From Saccoglossus kowalevskii (taxonomy: Eukaryota > Hemichordata > Enteropneusta > Harrimaniidae): a stretch of 28,039 nucleotides of DNA. The DNA lies in contig NW_003111976.1 of assembly GCF_000003605.2 (NCBI RefSeq), forward strand, positions 26,707 to 54,745. Direction: 5' to 3'. How positions within the stretch are numbered: the stretch's first letter is position 1; every line of letters begins with the position of its first letter. The notes under the pieces were generated by a model, which ran no database searches, was not told where the DNA came from, and saw only the letters and a program-made list of their open reading frames with translations. The position numbers were made by a program, and so were the translations under genes. Positions 1-11,016 of the stretch are shown here, in pieces.

Positions 1-230
1 CAGGCTGAAATACAATATATAGTGTTTGTAGCTGCCCCAGTAACCAACGCAAAATACTGATGTAACCTTCACTTTATTTATGACGAACAATATTGAGAAG
101 ATTGTAACACCGTCAAAACTGTGAAATACAATAGTATACGTTCAGAAAATAATAACATGAACTTGCGTATTCATACTGTAATAAGTACCAGTGCTGCTAT
201 GTATATAGATAGGCGATGATATACAGCATA

Positions 231-250
231 GTGCGCCACCTAGTGGCAAG
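231..250 (-). promoter_or_regulatory. CTCF-like binding motif
   Basis: On the minus strand this reads TGCCACTAGGTGGCGCAC, a close match to the bilaterian CTCF core CCASYAGRKGGCRS. A match to a short motif does not show occupancy. No gene start is visible nearby, so an insulator or loop-anchor role is inference only. Confidence 0.4.
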
Positions 251-2511
251 ACTAGACGAATCTATTGTACATGTACACACAAAATATGGTAAAGTTGTAC
301 ATGAATCTGAGCTCATACGAATAGATTACAAACTGTACATGGAATGTGACTTGCATAATCGTATAGAAAACGACTGAGAATTTTAGATGAGTGTAAACAC
401 AACTACATGGGTGTCAACTCAACTACAAGACTGACGGCGACTCGGCATGTAAACTACGCCAACGATAAATCAACTAAATCGATAAGACTGCCAAAATAAA
501 TCTAAACATAACAAATGTCTTCTCAAATAATTCCCTAGTACTCCTCAAACGTTACCTACCTCGTTGGCAGCATAAACGATACTTGGGCAGCGAAAAAGAC
601 GAAAACTAGATGCAGGAAACGAGCGTTTCACTTCCAGTGAAAGCGAAAAAATGGCGACTGCCCCCATCCTCGTACAGAGCGCGCACAACACCAAACACTG
701 CCGTGAGATAAATAAACGAGTGGAAGCACTAAAGGAATCAGGAACAAGTCTAAACAACAAAACGAAAGGACCTATTAGTATAACCTGTAGTATAATTCGG
801 AAGAAGACGTCTTTCACGTGTACATAGCACGCCGACAAATGAACGAGGCTAAACAAAGCGCGGGAACGCGGCAAAGTTTAGGTTGCTCGGGAAACTGCAG
901 CCACAGTGTTTCCATGTTTCGTCTGATATCTCTGTGGTATTCTGCTGCTGTAAATAACGCACGATTTGTTCCGAAATTCAGTGTGTTGTGTGCATTCCAG
1001 GGTTATTTGTTTTTTGCTGAAAACACCCCTCTTTATAAATGGCAGAGTCAAATAGTTTCATTCTCATTGGTAAATCTGCACTGTTGCTTGAATGAGAGCT
1101 AATTAAACACATTTTCCAGGCCGGCTAAAGGGTATGCAACAGCCAATTTTAACAGCCTGTCACATGATTTTACTCTGAATGTCAACATGAAAATAGGCTA
1201 GTCCATTTTACGCAGGAGTAATTGGGAGTAGAATATGTGAGGGATAGTACCAACAGAGATGTGTATAATGAAAAGTTATTTCTACCCTTCTTTTGTATCG
1301 CTGACCATTTCTGTTTTAGTATACTGGTTTGAAAATGTTGAACTTGCATAATTTGCAATGTGTTTTTTACTGAAACTCCCCTATTGATAGTCCCGGGTTT
1401 GAAGGAGAACGGCACACCACGTAATTCGTTTGAATACAATGGTGAAGGCAAACATGCTGTGCTACTGCGGTACTCCACTGACAGCGGTCGTCGCTGAGCT
1501 GCGCTACAACTTCGCTTGCGATGTTGCTTGTTAGCCGTGGATTAAATTAATCTTGATTACCGGTTAAAATGTTGCTCATTTGGCGTTGGTGATCTTTATT
1601 TGGAACTGGGTAACGTCGCAACGTCACCAGCAGAAACCATCTGATACTTTGATGTTGATGGTCACGCCTCAATGGTAATCGCTAATTTTACTGCGTTGGG
1701 GGGGGGGGTCTTCCAAGAGCACTTCAGGGTTTATAAAACTCAGTCAACATACATCAAGTTTTCTCAATCGTAGTATTCCATGTGATGTACACCTAATATG
1801 CCAAAAATTTTGCTGAGCGATTTGAACTGGATAAAATTAACAGACAAAAATTTGTTTAAAAAATAAAAATAGTTTGGTTGCCAATGAAAACAAGCTGGTA
1901 GGCTGGTGGCGATCCGCTCCGCTCAAAAAACAAGCAATATGTTATCGGCTGTCGCCAATGTAGGACATGAACGTGAAGCTAACGTCGGTTTATAACTAAA
2001 ACCGGGGCCCCGTATACGAAGTTCACAAAAAAAAAATGCAATCTTTAGAAGACACTTTATTTTATTGCTACAACGTTAAATTTATTATTTGCAACCATTT
2101 TGCGACAGTATTTTCTAGATTGGCGGCAGTATTTACATTTATTCAAAGTTCAAAGTTGCGTTGAGATTACTTTGATACAGTGTAACAACGTTCGCGCCGG
2201 TGATCTCTTTCCGGTGTGCAACGTAGCCAAAATAGAAGGCATAATCATTTGAACATTACAAGACTGGTAGGAGGTAATAAATTTTGGGCGAAAGTATTAA
2301 AAAAAACAGTTTTTGGCTGTTGCTATGGTAGCTGTGGGCCAAGATTGTTTTTCCAATTAGTGACGGTATGACCTGCCTGTCAAGTATGAACAAATTTAGC
2401 CAAGCCAAAGAAATCTCAGAGGAGTTAAAAACCGTTGCAGGTGAAAAATTACCCTAACGTTGGGGTCAATTTTTTCGGTAATGAAAATATACATAAAAAA
2501 CAGTAAATTGT

Positions 2512-2780
2512 TGCCCACACTCAAGCTGAGTAGAATGAGCTACGTCCATGCTTTCTAATCATAGAAATGTAGGCTGTGATGATACATTTGGATTGAAGGT
2601 ATTCAACAAATCAGTTTTTGGCTGTTGCCATGGAAACAGATTTTACAAATAGTAACTTTGTGCCCTCACTCAAGCTGAGCAGAATGAGCTATGTCTGAGG
2701 TGTTGTATCCTAAATTTGTAGCAGGAGATACATTTAGCGCAAAGCTAACTAAAAATCAGTTTTTTGACTGTTGCTATGAC
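2512..2780. repeat. Degenerate ~147-bp direct tandem repeat
   Basis: Two adjacent diverged copies, about 2512-2633 and 2661-2779, share first a block ACTCAAGCTGAG(T/C)AGAATG and then, about 100 bp on, TCAGTTTTTGGCTGTTGC(T/C)ATG. A partial third copy of the second block is at 2307-2328. The flanks around 2395-2410 and 2865-2875 also share a GCCAAGCC/GCTAAGCC motif. This looks like an old dispersed repeat family with local duplication; no coding frame is conserved across the copies. Confidence 0.55.
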
Positions 2781-4616
2781 AACTATGGGCGAAATTATTT
2801 TCTGATTTTCCCTAATAACTAGGGTGAAGGTGTGACCTACATGCTAAGTTTGAGCGAAACCGGCTAAGCCAAACAAATTTATATGTGAAAACACTGGAAA
2901 TCACACACAGACACACACAGTGTAAATTGCAAGTGCTTGTATACAAATAAAATTTACACTTTAAGGGCAATCGTAGTGGAGCGGATGGCCAATACATGTT
3001 CATTTGCATATTGACCGTGAAAATACCAAAAACATTATTGCATTGGTGATATGCAAATTAGTTTTAATCAAAATAAGTGATTGCCTAGAAGTTCCATTAC
3101 TGTTGTTCAAATTTCATTTCACTCGGCAAGTATATTCATGTACCCAAGGGTAAAATAGTGTACTTCTAAATATTGTTTATTTCTGCTATGTTTCGAAAAA
3201 CGTTACTCTTGAAAGGACTACTTTGTTTGCTCTTAGACCTCATTTGCATATAGGGTGTGGTAATACCGATTTTGATTTCAAGGACGAATCAAAATAAACT
3301 ACAGTACATATGTAATAATGTGGAATACATTCTCAATATAAACATTTTTCCGCTAAAATAAATTCCAGTGAAAATTTCCCTCATACTCTATTGAGACTTG
3401 ACACAGCACAGTGAAAATTGGATTCACACGTAATGCTTAAAAACATTTCATCGAAAATAAATTAAGTGTAATTCTATGTGACTTTATGAGAGTTGGAAAT
3501 GAACAAATTATATGAAACCCAACCCTACCACTCCATACACAATGTAAACTACACACCCAAAACATCCTTTCACCAGTGTATTCTATTTGACTTCAGGAGA
3601 AATTGAAATAAACAAATTATATGACAACGAACCTAATTATAATTTCAGCCTCTAGTTCAGCACTGATTAAATAAACTACTTCGTCTTCATGCCAACTGGA
3701 AGTTATTCAATGCCTACATCAGTGACTTCAAAATCTATTTCAATCCCAGGAATTTCACTTGTTATGATTGCATGGGAGTGCCAGTCTTTTATTTTCTATT
3801 GTAATGTCAATTTCTTTCGATTACTCGGAACATGAAGCTGTAACCACAGACCGTCTAGGTAAAACCTGGTGTAAGCACCGGTTAGGCAGTCTTAAACTAT
3901 GCATGTGAAGCCAGCTGAGAGGTATATCCAATCCTATAGATTTCTCATTGTTTGGTAACTATTTGCTGCAAATGCAACAAAAATCAATATAAAAATATTA
4001 CCCACACAGCATTCTACAGGTTACTTATTATATTAGTATGAAATCTAGTAGCTTCGCGATGAGTGGTTAACAAATCAGTGGCTTTGGTGATGAGTTGTTT
4101 TATCAGTGAGTAGCTTTCATTGTCACTGGTCATAGGAATTGAGGATTAATGTTTTACGTGTCATGAACAATTGGTGTTAATGTATGAACACCGTCTTTAG
4201 AAACTGTTAATTTGTCTTTATGATTTGTGCTGTCGCTCTGGCAGGAGTTCCTAAATAACTGCTTAGTGACATATAACCATGTTCCATGTACTATTTTAAC
4301 ATGAGTATTTTATAATTAAATGACGGGGACTGTGATATTAATGTCTTGTTTTGTATTAATTTTAAACATAATTGTATGCGTCTATTGATGTATTATTCAG
4401 CATCAAAATAAACCTACATACTGCATGGCTCAAACTTTGATATTTTTGGCGAAACAAATTGTGTGCCATTGTGTGCAAACAATTTCGGTTTCATTGTTCT
4501 TGGATTTGAATATGTGAATTGATTTCTGATTTTGGATCACTGTTGTATGGTCAAAATGGTTCCAAGTTGTGCCTGAAGAACTGGGATAATAAAATTGGAC
4601 TTTTGTTTATTTGCAG

Positions 4617-7445
4617 TCAAACAATTATGTGACCATGTTACATGGCTCATTGAATTATTACGCGATAGTTATATCAACCATTTTGCAAGAATGCGTCCTC
4701 TACCTTGGAACGAAAACTTGTCACTTGATCTCTGCGATATCTTCACAGAACTAGAAATCATAACGGTATGTAATGATAGAAGAATACACAAGAGAGGTAC
4801 AGTAATGAATCCTTTGGACATATTCAACAAGCCAGAAGACTCAGTGTACAATTGTAGACGAATTAAAGTTGAGGGTCCTCCTGCAATTGGGAAATCAGTA
4901 TTTTGTAGAAAGTTAGCTTATGATTGGGCTTGTGACAGACTAGATCAATTCAATTTTCTTTTTCTAATTGAATTCAGACAGGTTGTAGGCCACAATACAA
5001 TCGAAGATATCATTTTCGAGCAACTTCTTCCAGACCAGCCGTGTATATCAAAAAATCAGTTGAGAGATGCCCTTACTCAACAGTCTAAGTCAACTTTGTA
5101 TGTACTAGATGCTCTGGATGAAATGGGCCCGAAAATGAAATCTGCAAAAGATCACAGTATATGCAAATTGATTCACAAGAAGCTATTACCATGGTGTACA
5201 GTGGTTACGACAACACGACCACATGAATGTGACAGACAATTGAGTGAGTGTGATTCTCATTTCCGTATCAAAGGTTTTACCCTGAAACGAGTATGTGATT
5301 ATATTATGAAATATTTTGTGGGACACAGTGATAAAGCCATCAAACTAATTAAGAAACTCTCAACGCAATTAAACCTACCAAACTATGTAGTTGACTATGT
5401 TTCAAATTGTTACACAACAAGTGACGATTATGAGAGTATACAGGATTGTTTGGATTTTGTTCATGACACACTGTGTAATCCCCTACATGTTTCATTCCTG
5501 TGTTTAATTTGGGAAGATCACCAGGATGGTGATCCATTTCCTGAGGACATCACCCAATTATATGGTGAAATACTCGATTGTGTTCTCAACAGAGCCTGTG
5601 CTAAGCAGGACCCAGAATTCATTGCCGGTGAATATCCACCTGAAGTAATTACTGCTTTGGATGCTCTTAAGGAACTAGCATTCAAGTCATATAAATCAAA
5701 TAATATGATGATAAACGAAAATGATATTTCTAATTCAATATTGTCACTGGGGTTACTTGTTAGAGACACTGGTATTTCTAGAACTAAACCTAGAAAGCTC
5801 TGCTATTTTTATCATAAAACGTGGCGTGAATACTTCACTGCATTGTATGTTAGGAAGCACGCACATGACAGAATGATATCTAAATGGCTGAAAAATACCT
5901 TCAGTGCTCTATTCGATCGCCACGATCGTATGTTTTCATTTGTTTTTGGTTGTCATAAAGGCAATGCTAGTCATTTAGTGAACAGTGAAGACAATGCTAT
6001 TCATCTTCTGAAGATAATGGGTGATGTTTACTTAGATTCACTAGATGAAAACGATCCATATAATATATTATCCAAAAGCTTGGAATATCTAAGGAAGAGT
6101 CAATATGATACAGAGTTCCTGGTGTGTATATCTGAATGGATGCCATGGAACATTGATTGTCTTTCAACTTGTAATTTTCGTATTTTATTAACACTTGAAT
6201 TCGGGAACAACAAGGCCCCACATTCCACTGTTTATGCTTCAGTTAACTTCAGTGAGGAACTTGTATATCTGATTAATTACCGATTATGTAAAGGAATTGA
6301 AAATTCACCCAGTTCCACTCGTAAGCTTATTCTAAAAATTGCCCCTGATCACATGATAGAATTTGAAGATGTTTTCTGGAGTTGTTTGGCATCTTTGTCA
6401 GCTTATGGTTCATTTGTGTTTGATTTTAGTTGATCGTTGGATATCTTCAAGCAGCGTGCCAAACAGTTTGTTGCTTTAGAAGAGATTTGTATGTTTGATA
6501 TTTTTGTTGAGGGCGGTAGTGTGCAAAGGATGGCTCAATTTTATCATGGAAACACATGTTCGTTGACTAAAACACAACATTCGAGGCAGTTTTTATTGTA
6601 TTTTATTCTTGTTAGAATTGATTAACAATATTTGTCTAAATGAGCTTCATATTTCCCATGATTGTATGCAATGTGGAGGACAAGGAAAAAAACTGTTTAT
6701 TAAGTTTACCCAAGCATTATGTACTTACATACTTAATCTTGATGTAAGCTATGACTGTGACAACATACCACAGTCGTGTTACAATACTATATTGCATGTA
6801 ATACACAGTCAGATCAAATCAACAAGGTCTGTTACATTGAGATCATTGAGGTGTGCAAGTTACCTTATGTATTACATGGATATCGAATCATGTTTCGAGC
6901 AGCTGCAAACTGAATATGAAGACCCCTATACCTTTGACATGCTAGTATCTTTGATATTGCATGTTGCCGATTCGACAATGGTAGATGCAATGTACCTCCA
7001 ATTACTTCTGTACAGATTTAGAAAGCTACATTTCCTTACACTCAATATTCACGCAAATAATCAAAGTGTATCAATGTCGGAAATTGTTAAAGCAATTAAA
7101 ATGAGTCCTGGAAAATACTCACTCAATTACCAAATAATCTCCGATATCAAGGAGGCATTTCTTGCTGCAGCTAACTACTTTATACCAGCTGTTACTATAT
7201 TATTTCTTAAATGCCAGTCAAAACTTAAAACGTTTTCAATAAGTGAAGTATCTACACGTAATGACTGTCTGGAAATTCGATACTTGTTAGAACAATGGAA
7301 TAACTTTGGTAACATTTGGCGGTACCAAGTGCAAACAGTCAGTCTTCTTTTACCACCTACTAAGCATACACAGTTATACGAGCACAAAATTCTGACCAGG
7401 GTCAAAGTTGGTGATTCCTCGTTGTTGACATATTTATATGACTAG
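4617..7445 (+). CDS. NACHT-domain NLR-like protein, 5' exons missing, C-terminal half interrupted
   Basis: Splice acceptor TTTGTTTATTTGCAG ends at 4616, so the exon opens at 4617 in phase 1 (two bases complete a codon). The frame runs to TGA at 6431-6433, about 605 residues. It shows an NLR pre-NACHT stretch (LRPLPW-like, then DIFTELE), Walker A GPPAIGKS (4874-4897), Walker B LDALDEMG (about 5105-5128), a TTTRP sensor, NPLHVSFLC, and the winged-helix signature YHKTWREYF (about 5811-5837), all typical of invertebrate NLRs. The same frame continues after the TGA to 6625, then a +1 frame (open from 6567) runs to TAG at 7443-7445 with leucine-rich, LRR-like spacing. NLRs are cytosolic NTPase receptors that oligomerise on sensing ligand. 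The N-terminal effector domain was not found. The gene may encode a truncated protein, be a pseudogene, or splice out 6252-6615. Confidence 0.8.
6252..6615 (+). other. Candidate intron or decayed segment in the NLR
   Basis: The segment contains the in-frame TGA (6431-6433) and the point where the frame changes. A donor-like A|GTGAGG at 6252 falls after codon base 1, and a strong acceptor (pyrimidine-rich TTTTATTCTTGTTAG) ends at 6615, also phase 1. Removing the 364 nt restores one frame from 4617 to 7445, with AAA at the junction. Another phase-1 donor, GTAAAG at 6288, would create TAA at the junction. Against an intron, the translation inside the segment looks protein-like. Transcript data would decide. 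Confidence 0.4.
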
Positions 7446-7451
7446 AAGGCG

Positions 7452-7605
7452 CTAAAGCGGGAGGGTCGTCATCTGCGCACGCGTCACAAGCAACGATAAA
7501 ACACACGCTAAAAACGCAAAGACTCGTGGGTAGACACTTGTTTGTGAACAATGACGCGCTATGGCCATCTGACGCATGCGCAGGTGACGACTCCCCTCTC
7601 TTTAA
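7452..7605. mobile_element. MITE copy 1 (TTAA-flanked terminal inverted repeats)
   Basis: The left end TAAAGCGGGAGGGTCGTC and the reverse complement of the right end (TTAAAGAGAGGGGAGTCGTC) match over about 35 bp, including the following CTGCGCAYGCGTCA block. The right end is flanked by TTAA and the left by its mutated form CTAA. At about 154 bp it has no coding capacity, so it is a non-autonomous DNA transposon. The copy at 15371-15526 matches it in the same orientation. The TTAA target fits the piggyBac superfamily, but that assignment is tentative because the tips do not start with CCC. Confidence 0.8.
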
Positions 7606-10287
7606 ATACATTAGCACATTTTCACACTGGATATAACATGGTGGTCCTGTGTGTGTACTTTTGTATGTCCAAACAATTGTATTTTCCATTTTTTGTTAGT
7701 ACTATTTATTCAACATTTGCGGACCATAGATGTCAATGATAATGATTGTTTGACATGACGTACATAAAATATAGCTGCGCGTAGCCCTGTTATTCGACAA
7801 TATATCCATCATATTTAGCGTGCAGTGAATGTCTACAACCCCGGCTCAAATGATGGGTCTCAGTTATATTTTACTCAAACGATCGTGTGTCCGATTCCCG
7901 ACTCGCGTGATTTTCAAGACGTGAGATATTTTGTTGATCTGAAACAAAACTTCAGAACTCAAATTAATTTAAATCTGGCCATGGATTACACTCATTCCAT
8001 GAAAAATAATATTCTTTTCTCTTGTTTCTTTATTAAATGTTGTATTGCTGCACACAGTAGACCGGTTTCATGTGGTGTAACCACACAACACTGTATCTTC
8101 CATTTTTGCTTTAAATGTAGAGCGTTAGTTTTCTTGAATTGTGATTTTTACTCAAATGTTTCCGAGAAATTGTGTATATTATTTTTTTAACGTTCAACAT
8201 TTCTATTACATTATTATTATTAACATAGTCAATTGAATTGTGTTGGTTTGATGCAGAAAACAGTTTCATCAAATACGCAATCGTAATAAAATATTTTCAT
8301 TCATATATGGCACACGTTTGCGTGCGATGCCGGGAATCAAAACCTTGTTTGACATACATGTAACAGTTTTTTTTTTTCAAACTGACTGCATTTTTTTTAT
8401 TGCATTCGGCTGTAGGTATTTATAGTATATATTGTTGTTTATAACATATACATTAGAAATGTGTTTACATATATATTTTTTTATTCAAAACATAAATATT
8501 TTATGAAGCTATATTTTTATATTTCCTTTCACTTCAGTGTGTTTAATGTATGTCCTACAATACATGTACAATTCAGTGTTTGATTGTTTGCTGCAGGACG
8601 ACTCGTCTGGCGCTTCAATCACTGTTTTTAATGCACTAGAATTGTTCTATCTAGTGTGTATTATTCATAATAAAGGCAAATATATTATTCGCTTAATATT
8701 TTCATTTTATTTTATATTTTCTGAAAGAAATGGGATCGTTATGTATATGACAAAGCCAATGTATGCGATACAATGCCAAGGGCACAGCTTGAGTACTACA
8801 TCTGATTAAAACCTGGTGCTCATTACTACCTATCAATATATATTTTGGGTGGTTAGTTCTGTCAACATTTATGCACGGCATTTGTGATACCAAAGAGGAC
8901 AATTAACAAGCAAGAAAGTGAAAAGCAAGCTATACAGTGATTGGTGTACTGAAGCAATTTTTGGGATAGTAATATATTTAATAATTGTATTTAATATGAA
9001 TGAATCATGCGTGACTTGCACTTGGTCTGGTACAAAAAATGAAACATAACTGCTCAACTCATCTCAGGTAGATCTAAACTGATCTGCAATTTAAATTTAT
9101 TGAAGTATTCCACGCGTTTTATTCAAGCCTGTTACGATTGCTTGAATTGCATTGTCATTGTCAAGAACCTATTATTTCACATTCATTATCAGAGAGTCAT
9201 TAACATGAGAGTCTTAATTATGCACTAATACGAATACTCAAACAACTATTTGTGATATTTGGTTACATACACGTATCTGTTACAGTTCACAGTAAGTCAG
9301 TTCATCTAAGTAGTCTCGCTAATTAGTCTGACCTATATCATATAATCTCAATGTGGTTGAGCCACAAGTGAGTCACCTGTCCTATAAATACCTACTACCA
9401 GCGTATGAACTAAGACTACAGCTAGAGGGCGCTTGTTCTTAATGATCTATTTTTGTTGTATACTGTGTACCGATTGCGACGATTGTGTGAGAACACATTC
9501 TCATTTATTTTATTTCGAACTTGTTCCTCGTAAAAACTGATGGAATGTAGGAATGAAGCACCCTTCCCGACATAATTAAATTTTCACTGCGTGATCCCGC
9601 GTACTACGTGAAATGTTGTCTCTTACTGATTCATGTTATTTTCTTGGTATGACATAACATGAGGTTCGAGTAAAAGTGTTATCCCAAGTTTGATCACTCG
9701 ATCGCTTCGGTATAATATTTGTGATGCATTAGTCGTCCAGCATGTGGCCCTTGGTCCGATGGGTCAAGAATGCCGTTAACGAATCAGAACGCAAATCACG
9801 GTAATGTCAGGGGGAACTCAAAGTTTTTCGAATAGTAGTGCCTAGAAATTGCACTGCAGGACAACTAGATTGCAGTTGAAAATTGGATGACGATTTTCGA
9901 AAGAGGAAATTATAAAAGGTTTAACAAGTAAACGTTTTGAGGTCATTCATAATAAACAACTGAAACAACTGTTAATTAATTCCAGACATCGCTTTTTATC
10001 ATGTGGTATGAAATTTTTATTATCAAATACGTTTCAAAAGCAAAAAGTGACTACACACAATTTAATATCAAAATAGGTATTTAAAAAAGCACAGTAATTC
10101 TTCATTCATCTCATTGTTATTTATTTGCTACATAGAACATATTGTCAACGCCCGCGTCATTTTTTTTCAAGCTGATAGTATGTGATAGTTTGTTCGTACA
10201 TTTTGTGATATCACACGATGAATATTTAAGCATTGAACATATGTTTAATGAGAATATACTATTCAAGGATTTGACAAAATGTTGTTG
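7606..10287. other. AT-rich intergenic spacer
   Basis: I found no supported coding region; the open frames here are short and lack motifs. It holds T-rich runs near 8370-8400 and 8470-8490. The first canonical plus-strand AATAAA downstream of the NLR is at 8285-8290. A TATAAATA at 9383-9390 lies about 30 bp before a partial CTCF-like AGAGGGCGCT (about 9424-9433), but no gene follows on the plus strand. Confidence 0.5.
8285..8290 (+). terminator. Candidate polyadenylation signal for the NLR
   Basis: AATAAA about 840 bp after the last NLR stop codon. It is the closest canonical hexamer I found downstream on the plus strand. Position and AT-rich context are the only support. Confidence 0.2.
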
Positions 10288-10558
10288 TTAAAGGTCGATG
10301 GTCGCCGCACCGCGCATGTGCGACATTTGTGTTGACAAACATTGATTTCCCGCAATCCTATGCGCTCTTTTAATGAAAATAACGAGTACGAGTTTTGACA
10401 TGGGCACGACTTGAAATAGTTACCGCTGGCGACCCAATTACAAATTAGTAACCTCTCAGTTTGTACTCATTGGTTTGCGCAACAATCAAAGTCGCCATCT
10501 TTGTTTATACTAGACCGATATCTCGCACATACGTGGCGCGACGACCCCCGCCCTTTAG
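10288..10558. mobile_element. MITE copy 2, longer member in opposite orientation
   Basis: The left end TTAAAGGTCGATGGTCGCCG is inversely repeated at the right end (CGACCCCCGCCCTTTA), with GCGCATGTGCGA versus a TCGCACATACGT block behind it. The flanks are TTAA on the left and TTAG on the right. Its interior aligns with the reverse complement of copies 1 and 3 (GACAAACA then GCGCTCTTTTAA-like blocks), and it is about 115 bp longer. It may be closer to the parental length. It has no coding capacity. Confidence 0.65.
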
Positions 10559-11016
10559 GGCAGATCGAGCTGAATACAAAATTTTTATTGATGCATAAGT
10601 GTGCAATGAAATATTATTATTTGACTTATTCCTCTTATTAAATTAACCGATAGTATTGAATGCATGGAATAGATGATATATAACCTTAACTTGGTCTAAA
10701 CCCTCTAAAACAACAATCTTTATAATGAGGATATTTCAATGCAAACACAAAACATTCAACTTCTAAACTTCCAGAAATGTTCGTATTTTTCATTTGGTTT
10801 TTTCCCCTCAATTTAAGCAATAGTTTTATTGGATTGAGCAAAAATTGAAAGCAGTACTGCACAGCAAACAACATTCAGGAACTTATGTTTGAGAAAAAAC
10901 TAGTTCAACAATTCTCGGTGATAATATATAAATACATGTATGTCACTACATTGTATTATCATTATTCTAATAGTATTATATGTTTGATTGAGAACCTCTA
11001 AACTCATAACTATTTT
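10559..11016. other. 3' flank of the DED-HECT gene
   Basis: AT-rich sequence without a coding frame. It contains the candidate minus-strand polyadenylation hexamer at 10825-10830 and otherwise nothing I recognise. Confidence 0.5.
10825..10830 (-). terminator. Candidate polyadenylation signal of the DED-HECT gene
   Basis: Minus-strand AATAAA (plus-strand TTTATT) about 190 bp downstream of the stop codon at 11017-11019, a normal distance for a 3' UTR. Identified by position only. Confidence 0.4.

Larger units (their letters stand above)
1..4616. other. Non-coding / upstream region without an identified exon
   Basis: No long reading frame on either strand reads like a protein; the longest are under 110 codons and of low-complexity composition. 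The stretch holds a CTCF-like motif near 231-250, a run of ten G near 1697, a degenerate tandem repeat at about 2512-2780, a short CA-type run near 2900-2920 and two octamer-like ATGCAAAT/ATTTGCAT motifs around 3000-3060. The 5' exon or exons of the NLR that begins at 4617 should lie here or further upstream, but I could not identify one with a phase-1 donor and a recognisable domain. Confidence 0.5.

Noticed and set aside
818-1102. 94-codon plus frame upstream of the NLR
   Set aside because: Considered as an NLR first exon; no death-fold or other motif and no convincing phase-1 donor.
3711-3836. 41-codon ATG frame before possible donors near 3858-3872
   Set aside because: Frame closes before the donor-like GTAAAA/GTAAGC, and it has no domain.
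6287-6293. Alternative NLR donor T|GTAAAG
   Set aside because: Joining it to the 6615 acceptor creates a TAA codon at the junction.
7825-8190. 121-codon plus frame
   Set aside because: Biased F/C/Y composition typical of T-rich DNA; no motif or exon borders.
9660-9680. tRNA B-box-like GGTTCGAGT
   Set aside because: No A box, acceptor stem or anticodon arm can be built around it.
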